Both the position numbers and the translations under genes were made by a program. The notes under the pieces were generated by a model that saw only the letters and a list, made by a program, of their open reading frames with translations, was not told the origin of the DNA and ran no database searches. 64,000 nucleotides of DNA. Source: Duganella margarita. Its GTDB lineage: Bacteria; Pseudomonadota; Gammaproteobacteria; Burkholderiales; Burkholderiaceae_D. Positions within the stretch are counted from its first letter, which is position 1, and each line of letters starts with the position of its first letter. The DNA lies in NCBI RefSeq assembly GCF_009857535.1, contig NZ_WWCS01000012.1:1-64000 (forward strand), in the 5' to 3' direction. Of the stretch, positions 34,363 through 42,081 are shown in pieces.

Positions 34363-35642
34363 AAACCATCCGTCAACAACTGTTAATCGGCCTGCTGTGC
34401 GCGACGCTGGCGTGCGTGCTGGGCGCCGGCACCACCTTGTACCGCTCGCTGCTGGCGGAGACCAATGAATTGGCCGACCTGCAACTTCGGCAACTGGCGA
34501 TCGCGCTGCCGGGCGGCGCCCCGGAGGGCAGCCACGACCCGGAGGAAGCGTTCGTCTTGCAGGTCTGGAACAGCAGCGGCGCGCTGGACATGCCCAGTGC
34601 CGGCGGACTGGCGCCGCTGCCACGTTACGATGTGCAAGGCTATCGGGATGTGATCTGGAACGATGCCGCCTGGCGGCTGTACGGACAAGAGCTCGGCGGA
34701 CGCTATGTGCAGGTGGCGCAGCCGCAGGCCGCGCGCGACCATCTGGCACGGCACATGGCGTGGCGCACCGGGCGGCCGCTGCTGGCGATAGCCGTGATTT
34801 TCGCGCTGCTGGTGCTGGCGGTGGTGGGCCGGGCGCTGCGTCCGCTGTATCGGCTGGCGGAGGCGGTGGGCGACCAGTCGGCCACCGCCTTGCGGCCGAT
34901 CGACCCCGACGGCATGGCGCCGGATTTGCGCCCGGTGGTGGTCGCGCTGAACGGGTTGATGAGCAAGTTCGAGGCGGCGATGGCCGCGCAACGCACGTTT
35001 GTCGCCGACGCCGCGCATGAGCTGCGCTCGCCGCTGACCGCCCTCAAATTGCAGCTGCAACTGGCCGAACGCGCCGGCACTGCCACCGAGCGGGCGCTGG
35101 CGCTGGCCAAGCTGCATGAACGGCTGGACCGCGCCAGCCATCTGGTGCAGCAACTGCTCAGCCTGGCGCGGCATGAGTCCGAGCAGGGGGCGGCGCAGTT
35201 GCAGCCGGTGGATGTGGGTGCGCTGCTGGCCAGCGTGGTGGCCGACCATTCGGCGCTGGCCGACAGCCGTGACATCGACCTCGGGGTCGAAGATTCCGCG
35301 CCGCTGGTGTTGCAAGCCGAGCGCGAGGGCCTGCGGGTGCTGCTGAATAACCTGGTCGACAACGCGCTGCGCTACACGCAACGGGGCGGCCGGGTCGATC
35401 TGCTGACCGGCGTGGAGCAGGGCAAACCTTTCCTGCGCGTGCGCGACAACGGGCCCGGCGTGGCGCCCGAACATCGGGCCCGCCTGTTCGACCGGTTCTT
35501 CCGTCCGGACGGCAATGAAGTCTGGGGCTGCGGCCTGGGCCTGTCGATCGTGCGCAACATCGCCAACCACCACCGGGCCGATATCCGCCTCGACGACGGC
35601 GAACTCGGCAAAGGGCTGAGCGTCACTGTGATTTTTCCCTGA
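34359..35642 (+). CDS. Sensor histidine kinase, PmrB/QseC-type
   Basis: 427 residues with two membrane helices (about 8-30 and 143-163) flanking a periplasmic sensor, HisKA with FVADAAHELRSPLTALK, and ATPase boxes NLVDNALRYT, DNGPGVA and GCGLGLSIV (Gly-Cys in place of the usual Gly-Ser or Gly-Thr). It pairs with the regulator at 33700 by a 4-bp overlap. The acidic periplasmic loop could sense cationic peptides or metals, as PmrB does; not shown. Confidence 0.92.
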   Translation: MKTIRQQLLIGLLCATLACVLGAGTTLYRSLLAETNELADLQLRQLAIALPGGAPEGSHDPEEAFVLQVWNSSGALDMPSAGGLAPLPRYDVQGYRDVIWNDAAWRLYGQELGGRYVQVAQPQAARDHLARHMAWRTGRPLLAIAVIFALLVLAVVGRALRPLYRLAEAVGDQSATALRPIDPDGMAPDLRPVVVALNGLMSKFEAAMAAQRTFVADAAHELRSPLTALKLQLQLAERAGTATERALALAKLHERLDRASHLVQQLLSLARHESEQGAAQLQPVDVGALLASVVADHSALADSRDIDLGVEDSAPLVLQAEREGLRVLLNNLVDNALRYTQRGGRVDLLTGVEQGKPFLRVRDNGPGVAPEHRARLFDRFFRPDGNEVWGCGLGLSIVRNIANHHRADIRLDDGELGKGLSVTVIFP

Positions 35643-35667
35643 CAAAGACGAGGCGCTGACGCATGCT

Positions 35668-35684
35668 TTAACACACTGTTAACA
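35668..35684 (+). promoter_or_regulatory. PmrA-box-like direct repeat before arnT
   Basis: TTTAAC, 5 bp, GTTAAC: TTAA cores 11 bp apart, 47 bp before the arnT ATG. It is the same spacing as the sites at 29993 and 37347 and fits activation by the neighbouring regulator. Confidence 0.6.
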
Positions 35685-35730
35685 GTGGTTGCATTAAACT
35701 GCGTTCACATTTTCGTCTTTCGTCTCCTCC

Positions 35731-37362
35731 ATGCCTGCTTTTTTCCGTTCCAGGACAGCGCAGTATCTGCTGGCTGCCGTCTTTATCGTGTTTTCCCTGC
35801 TGGTGCTGAACCTGCGCACGCTGATCCCGCCGGATGAGGGCCGCTATGCCGAAATGGCGCGCGAAATGCTGCTGACCGGCGACTGGGTCACCACGCGCCT
35901 CAACGGCATCAAGTATTTTGAAAAGCCGCCGCTGCACACCTGGATGAGCGCCGTCTCGTTCGCCCTGTTCGGCATCGGCGACTGGCAGGCGCGCCTGTGG
36001 AATGGCGTGTGCGGGATGGTTGGCGTGCTGATGGTGGCTTATACCGGACGGCGCGTGTTTGGCGGCCGCGCCGGCCTGTATGCCGCACTGGTGCTGGGTT
36101 CCATGCTGTTCTGGGCGGCGGCGTCGCAATTCAATTCGCTGGATTTGCCGGTGGCCGCCACCATGGCGCTGGCCTTGTGCGCGCTGCTGATTGCACAGCT
36201 GGATGACACCGATATGACGCAGCGCCGCCGCTGGATGCTGGTCTGCTGGGCGGCCATGGCGCTGTCACTGCTGGCCAAAGGGCTGATCGGCATCGTGCTG
36301 CCGGGCGGCGTGCTGTTGATTTATGCGCTGGTGAGCGGCGACCGTGGCATCTGGCGCCGCCTGCATCTGGTGTCCGGGCTGCTGGTGTTCCTGCTGCTGG
36401 CGCTGCCGTGGTTCCTGCTGGTGGCGGCGCGCAATCCCGAGCAGCCGCAGTTCTTCTTCATTCATGAGCACTGGGACCGGTTTTTCCTGAAGACGCATCA
36501 TCGCGACGGCCCGTGGTACTACTTCCTGTTGCTGCTGCTGCCGGCCACCATGCCCTGGCTGGCGACCTTGCCGGCCAGCCTGGCCGCCGCGCGCAAGCGG
36601 GTGGAAGGGCGCTTCCAGCCGGCGCGTTTGCTGCTGGTGTGGACTGTCTTCATCCTGCTGTTCTTCAGCTATTCCAGCTCCAAGCTGCCGGGTTATATGT
36701 TGCCGGTGTTCCCGGCGATGGCGCTGCTGGCCGGTGCTTATCTGGACCGCGCCTCGCGCAACGCCGCCCTGAGTGCGCCCGCCTTGCTGGTGGTCGTTGG
36801 CGTTGCCGGCGTGGTGTGCATGCGATTCTTCCCCATCATTAACCTGCCGCTGTTGGGCGGCGCCTTTGGCGCGGCGATTGTCTGCGGCGTGGCGGCCGGC
36901 ATGGCGGAATGGCGCGGGCAGCGCACCGCCATGATAGTGCTGGCAGCGCTGGGCGGCTGGATGCTGACGCAACTGAGCATGACCGCCTACGAAAGCCATG
37001 GACGCCAGCAGGCCGGCCGCGACGCCGCCCTGGCGATCCGCGCCGAGCTGAAGTACGACACGCCGGTGTACTCGGTCGGCACGTACGAGCAGTCGATGAC
37101 GTTCTACATGGGCCACACGGTGATACCGGTGGCCTACAGCGGCGAACTGGATTTCGGCCTGCGGCAGGAAGCATGGCGCGGCGTGGCGTCGATGGACGAG
37201 TTCTACGCGCGGTGGCTGTTGAGCGCCGGGCGCGGCGGGCCGCAATACGCGATTGTGCGCGAGGATCTGTACGGCGCGATGCGGCTGCGCGGCCTGCCGA
37301 TGGTGGAGCGCGCGCGCGGCGACGGCATTGTGGTGGTGGCCTCGCCTTTAATACTTCGTTAA
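35731..37362 (+). CDS. arnT: ArnT-like glycosyltransferase (lipid A aminoarabinose transferase family)
   Basis: 543 residues, the family length, with about 12 membrane segments. The first periplasmic loop has the PMT/ArnT acidic motif PPDEGRYAEMAREML followed by KYFEKPPLHTW, and SYSSSKLPGYMLPVFPAMALL is typical of ArnT. It moves a sugar, classically 4-amino-4-deoxy-L-arabinose, from undecaprenyl phosphate to lipid A in the periplasm, giving polymyxin resistance. The donor sugar is not provable here, as other arn genes are not in the window. Confidence 0.85.
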   Translation: MPAFFRSRTAQYLLAAVFIVFSLLVLNLRTLIPPDEGRYAEMAREMLLTGDWVTTRLNGIKYFEKPPLHTWMSAVSFALFGIGDWQARLWNGVCGMVGVLMVAYTGRRVFGGRAGLYAALVLGSMLFWAAASQFNSLDLPVAATMALALCALLIAQLDDTDMTQRRRWMLVCWAAMALSLLAKGLIGIVLPGGVLLIYALVSGDRGIWRRLHLVSGLLVFLLLALPWFLLVAARNPEQPQFFFIHEHWDRFFLKTHHRDGPWYYFLLLLLPATMPWLATLPASLAAARKRVEGRFQPARLLLVWTVFILLFFSYSSSKLPGYMLPVFPAMALLAGAYLDRASRNAALSAPALLVVVGVAGVVCMRFFPIINLPLLGGAFGAAIVCGVAAGMAEWRGQRTAMIVLAALGGWMLTQLSMTAYESHGRQQAGRDAALAIRAELKYDTPVYSVGTYEQSMTFYMGHTVIPVAYSGELDFGLRQEAWRGVASMDEFYARWLLSAGRGGPQYAIVREDLYGAMRLRGLPMVERARGDGIVVVASPLILR

Positions 37363-37363
37363 T
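37347..37363 (+). promoter_or_regulatory. PmrA-box-like direct repeat before arnA-like gene
   Basis: TTTAAT, 5 bp, GTTAAT, again with an 11-bp period, overlaps the arnT stop and stands 52 bp before the next ATG. It could give the arnA-like gene its own regulated promoter. Confidence 0.55.
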
Positions 37364-37414
37364 GAAGCCTCTGGCACAATCGCCGGTTCTCAAGAACTAA
37401 TAGATGGTGCTGCT

Positions 37415-38455
37415 GTGAAAAAAATACTGATCCTGGGCGTGAATGGTTTTATCGGCCATCACCTGTCGAAGCGCATTCTGGAAACCACCGACTGGCACGT
37501 GTACGGCATGGACATGAATACCGATCGTATCAGCGATCTGCTGTCGCATGAGCGCATGCACTTCTTCGAAGGCGACATCACCATCAACAAGGAATGGGTC
37601 GAGTACCACGTCAAGAAATGCGACGTGATCCTGCCGCTGGTGGCGATCGCCACGCCGTCGACCTACGTGAAAGCGCCGCTGCGCGTGTTCGAGCTGGACT
37701 TTGAAGCCAACCTGCCGATCGTGCGTTCCGCCTCCAAGTATGGCAAGCACCTGGTGTTCCCGTCGACCTCGGAAGTGTATGGCATGTGCCACGACGACGA
37801 GTTCGACCCTGAGAACTCGGAACTGATCTGCGGCCCGATCAACAAGCCGCGCTGGATCTATTCCAACGCCAAGCAGCTGATGGACCGCGTGATCTGGGGC
37901 TACGGCATTGAAGGCCTGAACTTCACGCTGTTCCGTCCATTCAACTGGATCGGCGCCGGCCTCGATTCGATCCACACGCCGAAAGAAGGCTCGTCGCGCG
38001 TGGTGACCCAGTTCTTCGGCCACATCGTGCGCGGCGAGAACATCTCGCTGGTCGACGGCGGCGCGCAGAAACGCGCCTTCACCGACATCGACGACGGCAT
38101 CGACGCGCTGATGAAAATCATCGAGAACAAAGACGGCGCCGCCACCGGCAAGATCTACAACATCGGCAACCCGGTCAACAATTTCTCGATCCGCGAACTG
38201 GCCAACATGATGCTGGAACTGGCGCCGCAATACCCTGAGTACGCCGAAGGCGCGGCCAAGGTCAAGATCGTCGAAACCACCTCGGGCGCCTACTACGGCG
38301 CCGGCTACCAGGACGTGCAGAACCGGGTGCCGAAAATCACCAACACCTGCGAAGAACTGAACTGGAAACCGGCCACCACCATGGCCGACGCGCTGAAGAA
38401 AATCTTCGACGCCTACCGGGGGCAGGTGGCTGCCGCCCAAGCCTTGATGGAGTAA
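37415..38455 (+). CDS. UDP-glucuronate decarboxylase of ArnA C-terminal type (SDR family)
   Basis: 346 residues. It has the extended-SDR NAD fold (ILGVNGFIGHHLSKRIL) and catalytic Ser/Tyr/Lys in STSEVYG and YSNAKQLMDR. PFNWIGAGLDSI and EGSSRVVTQF match the ArnA decarboxylase domain (UDP-4-keto-pentose synthase). It stands alone, without the formyltransferase domain of full ArnA. Product would feed UDP-L-Ara4N or UDP-xylose. Follows arnT by 52 bp with its own TTAA box; a strong terminator follows. Confidence 0.9.
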   Translation: MKKILILGVNGFIGHHLSKRILETTDWHVYGMDMNTDRISDLLSHERMHFFEGDITINKEWVEYHVKKCDVILPLVAIATPSTYVKAPLRVFELDFEANLPIVRSASKYGKHLVFPSTSEVYGMCHDDEFDPENSELICGPINKPRWIYSNAKQLMDRVIWGYGIEGLNFTLFRPFNWIGAGLDSIHTPKEGSSRVVTQFFGHIVRGENISLVDGGAQKRAFTDIDDGIDALMKIIENKDGAATGKIYNIGNPVNNFSIRELANMMLELAPQYPEYAEGAAKVKIVETTSGAYYGAGYQDVQNRVPKITNTCEELNWKPATTMADALKKIFDAYRGQVAAAQALME

Positions 38456-38460
38456 CGAAA

Positions 38461-38492
38461 AAAACGCCGTGGGGCGTAGCCACGGCGTTTTT
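38461..38492. terminator. Bidirectional rho-independent terminator
   Basis: AAAACGCCGTGG, a 7-base loop and CCACGGCGTTTTT form a 12-bp perfect stem with A-run and T-run on its two sides, between the convergent arnA-like and PEP-CTERM genes. It can serve both. Confidence 0.9.
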
Positions 38493-38508
38493 CAGGGAGT
38501 GCTCAGAC

Positions 38509-39081
38509 TCAGGCGGCTTTGGCTTTCTTACGGCGCGCCACCAAGCCCATCAGACCCAGACCCAGGCCCATCATGGCGTAGGTTTCTGGTTCTGGTACGG
38601 GCGCCAGCGAGATGGTCAGGTCGGAGCCATAGGAGCCGCCGCCGTTGCCCATGACTTTGCCACCTACCTCGACATAGTAGCTACCAGCGCTCAGGCCGCT
38701 GGCGCTCAGTTCCCAGTTGTCGGTGATGCCGTTGGTGATGTTGGTGCCGGCGTAGGTGTGCAGGATCGACGTGGTCAGCGGGTCATACTGGACGATGTTG
38801 AAGCTGGTGATCAGCAGATCCTTGATGGTGCCGGATTTCAGGAAGCTCGACGTCACCGAGGCCGCCGAATCATAGGCGCCGGTCAGCGTGAACATGTATT
38901 TATCGGTGAACACGCTATTGAAGTCGGCGCTGTTGAAGTTATTACCGAAGTGGGCGTTGTAGCCGCCTTCCATGTCAGACACCAACGGCACGTTGACGGT
39001 TTTTTGCGCGGCGAAGGCCGACGAAGTCATCAGGGTTGCACCCGCAATCATCGAAGCGATCAGCACATTTTTGATTTTCAT
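38509..39081 (-). CDS. FxDxF-family PEP-CTERM exported protein
   Basis: 190 residues with a signal peptide (IASMIAGATLMTSSAFAA) and a C-terminal sorting signal: VPEPETYAMMGLGLGLMGL, a membrane helix, then a basic tail ARRKKAKAA. This is the exosortase-processed PEP-CTERM signal. The repeat-like FNSADFNSVFTDKYMF segment fits the FxDxF subgroup. It is probably surface or matrix associated. No exosortase gene is in this window. Confidence 0.88.
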   Translation of the reverse strand: MKIKNVLIASMIAGATLMTSSAFAAQKTVNVPLVSDMEGGYNAHFGNNFNSADFNSVFTDKYMFTLTGAYDSAASVTSSFLKSGTIKDLLITSFNIVQYDPLTTSILHTYAGTNITNGITDNWELSASGLSAGSYYVEVGGKVMGNGGGSYGSDLTISLAPVPEPETYAMMGLGLGLMGLVARRKKAKAA

Positions 39082-39279
39082 TTTTAAGTTCCGTAGAGAG
39101 GTTAATGATGTGGTATCAATTATTTCCGGACGACCTGATCCGGTGACAACCAGCATAAATTGATGACCATCCGTCAACTGTGAGGTACCTAACGCAACTC
39201 GAAATATAGGAACAAATACAACAAAAATTGCACGATACCAGAAGAGTTGCTTCAAAACATCAGGTGTCTCATGTTATAT

Positions 39280-39308
39280 GTCTTATATAAGACTTGTTGG
39301 TGTACAAT
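39280..39308 (+). promoter_or_regulatory. Palindromic operator and promoter before acnB
   Basis: A perfect 14-bp palindrome, GTCTTATATAAGAC (39280-39293), is followed by a -10-like TACAAT (39303-39308), placing the palindrome over the -35 region about 60-90 bp before acnB. The symmetry is typical of GntR-family sites. The regulator is not in the window. The 287-bp stretch 39082-39368 holds otherwise only AT-rich DNA serving both divergent genes. Confidence 0.6.
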
Positions 39309-39368
39309 AGCAGCCGGAACGGGCCATAAATCACTGCCCGCCCTGCAATCAACCTGACGAGAACTCTT

Positions 39369-41960
39369 ATGCTAGCTGCCTACCGCCAGCACGTTGCCGA
39401 ACGTGCCTCCCTTGGTATTCCTCCGCTGCCGCTGTCGGCAGCCCAGACCAGCGACCTGGTCGAACTGCTGATCGCGCCGCCTGCCGGCGAAGAAGCGTTC
39501 CTGGTCGACCTGATCACCAACCGCGTGCCGGCTGGCGTAGATGATGCCGCCAAGGTCAAGTCGGCCTTCCTGACCGCCGTTGCCAAAGGCACGGAAAGCT
39601 CGCCGCTGATTTCGCGCGAACTGGCGACCAAACTGCTGGGCACCATGCTGGGCGGTTTCAACATCAAGCCGATGATCGACCTGCTGGGCGACGATGTGGT
39701 CGGCGACGTGGCCGCCGAAGGCCTGAAGAAAACCCTGTTGATGTTCGACTACTTCCACGACGTCAAGGAACTGGCCGACCAGGGCAACGCCCGCGCCAAG
39801 GGCGTGTTGCAGTCGTGGGCCGACGCCGAGTGGTTCACCTCGCGTCCGGAAGTACCGCAAAGCCTGACCCTGACCGTGTTCAAGGTCACCGGCGAAACCA
39901 ATACCGACGATCTGTCGCCGGCGCCGGACGCCACCACCCGTCCGGACATCCCGATGCACGCACTGGCGATGCTGAAGAACCCGCGTCCGGGCATCAATCC
40001 GGAAGAGCCAGGTAAGATCGGCCCGCTGAAACAGCTGGAAGCCCTGAAAGCCAAGGGGCACCTGGTGGCCTACGTCGGCGACGTGGTCGGCACCGGTTCC
40101 TCGCGTAAATCCGCCACCAACTCGGTGCTGTGGTTCACCGGCGAAGACATCCCATTCATCCCGAACAAGCGTTTCGGCGGTGTGTGCCTGGGCACCAAGA
40201 TCGCCCCGATCTTCTACAACACCATGGAAGACGCCGGCGCGCTGCCAATCGAGCTGGACGTCACGCAAATGGAAATGGGCGACGTCATCGAGCTGCGTCC
40301 ATACGACGGCAAGGCACTGAAAAACGGCGAAGTCATCGCCGAGTTCAAGGTCAAGTCGGACGTGCTGTTTGACGAAGTGCGCGCCGGGGGCCGCATTCCG
40401 CTGATCATCGGCCGTGGCCTGACCACCAAAGCCCGCGAATCGCTGGGCCTGCCTGCGTCGACGCTGTTCCGCCTGCCGCAAAACCCGGTCGATACCGGCA
40501 AGGGTTACTCGCTGGCGCAGAAAATGGTCGGCCGCGCGTGCGGTCTGCCAGAAGGCACCGGCATCCGCCCAGGTACCTACTGCGAACCGAAGATGACCAC
40601 CGTGGGCTCGCAAGACACCACCGGCCCGATGACCCGCGACGAGCTGAAAGACCTGGCCTGCCTGGGCTTCTCGGCCGACCTGGTGATGCAGTCGTTCTGC
40701 CACACCGCTGCGTATCCAAAAGTGGTGGACGTGAAGATGCACCGCGAACTGCCAACCTTCATCGAAAACCGTGGCGGCGTGGCGCTGCGTCCGGGCGATG
40801 GCGTGATCCACTCGTGGCTGAACCGCCTGCTGATGCCGGACACCGTCGGCACCGGCGGCGACTCGCACACCCGTTTCCCGATCGGCATTTCGTTCCCGGC
40901 CGGCTCCGGTCTGGTGGCGTTTGCCGCCGCCACCGGCGTGATGCCGCTGGACATGCCGGAATCGGTGCTGGTGCGCTTCAAAGGCAAGATGCAGCCAGGC
41001 GTGACCCTGCGTGACCTGGTCAACGCGATTCCGCTGTACGCGATCCGCGCCGGCCTGCTGACCGTCGACAAGAAGGGCAAGAAGAACATCTTCTCCGGCC
41101 GCATCCTGGAAATCGAAGGCTTGCCGGACCTGAAGGTAGAGCAAGCGTTCGAACTGTCCGACGCTTCGGCCGAGCGCTCCGCCGCCGGTTGCACCGTGCA
41201 TCTGGACAAAGCCCCGATCATCGAATACATGACCTCGAACATCACGCTGATGAAGTGGATGATCGCCAACGGTTACCTGGACAAGCGCACGCTGGAGCGC
41301 CGCATCAAGGCCATGGAAGCCTGGCTGGCCGACCCGCAGCTGCTGGCGCCGGATGCGGATGCAGAATACGCCGCCGTCATCGAAATCGACCTGGCCGACA
41401 TCCACGAGCCGATCGTGGCCTGCCCGAACGATCCGGACGATGTGAAAACCCTGGCCGAAGTGGCCGGCGCCAAGATCGACGACGTGTTCGTGGGTTCGTG
41501 CATGACCAACATCGGTCACTTCCGCGCCGCGTCGAAAGTCCTGGAAGGCAAAACGGATATTCCGGTGCGGCTGTGGATTGCGCCGCCGACCAAGATGGAC
41601 GCGCAACAGCTGACCGCCGAAGGCCACTACGGTACGCTGGGCCGCACCGGCGCGCGCATGGAAATGCCGGGCTGCTCGCTGTGCATGGGTAACCAGGCGC
41701 AGATCCGCAAGGGCGCCACCGTGATGTCGACCTCGACCCGTAACTTCCCGAATCGCCTGGGTATCGAAACCAATGTGTATCTGGGTTCGGCTGAACTGGC
41801 GGCGGTGTGCTCGGCCCTCGGCCGCATCCCGACCAAGGAAGAGTACATGGCGCAGATCGGTGTGATCGACCAGAACGCCGACGACATCTACCGCTACATG
41901 AACTTCGACAAGATCGAAGAGTTCCGCAGCGTGGCAGACGCCGTGCAAGTGCCAGCGTAA
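39369..41960 (+). CDS. acnB: Aconitate hydratase B
   Basis: 863 residues, the AcnB length. It isomerises citrate and isocitrate in the TCA cycle and the 2-methylisocitrate path. The [4Fe-4S] Cys ligands are seen in GSCMTNIGHFRAA and PGCSLCMGNQ. The N-terminal HEAT-like domain, swivel and catalytic parts occur in the AcnB order (swivel before the Fe-S domains). It has its own promoter with a palindrome and a strong terminator, so it is a single-gene unit. Confidence 0.97.
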   Translation: MLAAYRQHVAERASLGIPPLPLSAAQTSDLVELLIAPPAGEEAFLVDLITNRVPAGVDDAAKVKSAFLTAVAKGTESSPLISRELATKLLGTMLGGFNIKPMIDLLGDDVVGDVAAEGLKKTLLMFDYFHDVKELADQGNARAKGVLQSWADAEWFTSRPEVPQSLTLTVFKVTGETNTDDLSPAPDATTRPDIPMHALAMLKNPRPGINPEEPGKIGPLKQLEALKAKGHLVAYVGDVVGTGSSRKSATNSVLWFTGEDIPFIPNKRFGGVCLGTKIAPIFYNTMEDAGALPIELDVTQMEMGDVIELRPYDGKALKNGEVIAEFKVKSDVLFDEVRAGGRIPLIIGRGLTTKARESLGLPASTLFRLPQNPVDTGKGYSLAQKMVGRACGLPEGTGIRPGTYCEPKMTTVGSQDTTGPMTRDELKDLACLGFSADLVMQSFCHTAAYPKVVDVKMHRELPTFIENRGGVALRPGDGVIHSWLNRLLMPDTVGTGGDSHTRFPIGISFPAGSGLVAFAAATGVMPLDMPESVLVRFKGKMQPGVTLRDLVNAIPLYAIRAGLLTVDKKGKKNIFSGRILEIEGLPDLKVEQAFELSDASAERSAAGCTVHLDKAPIIEYMTSNITLMKWMIANGYLDKRTLERRIKAMEAWLADPQLLAPDADAEYAAVIEIDLADIHEPIVACPNDPDDVKTLAEVAGAKIDDVFVGSCMTNIGHFRAASKVLEGKTDIPVRLWIAPPTKMDAQQLTAEGHYGTLGRTGARMEMPGCSLCMGNQAQIRKGATVMSTSTRNFPNRLGIETNVYLGSAELAAVCSALGRIPTKEEYMAQIGVIDQNADDIYRYMNFDKIEEFRSVADAVQVPA

Positions 41961-41976
41961 GACTGATACGCTCGAT

Positions 41977-42018
41977 AAAACCCCAGCAAGCCTTCGCCGG
42001 CTTGCTGGGTTTTTTTTA
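41977..42018 (+). terminator. Rho-independent terminator of acnB
   Basis: CCCAGCAAGCC and GGCTTGCTGGG, with a short TTCGCC loop, form an 11-bp stem followed by a run of eight or more T, 25-60 bp after the acnB stop. Confidence 0.93.
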
Positions 42019-42081
42019 CTTGTCACATGCAAGTCATGTTGGATCAATACCATATGCGCACCCACTTCACCGGATGCGCAT

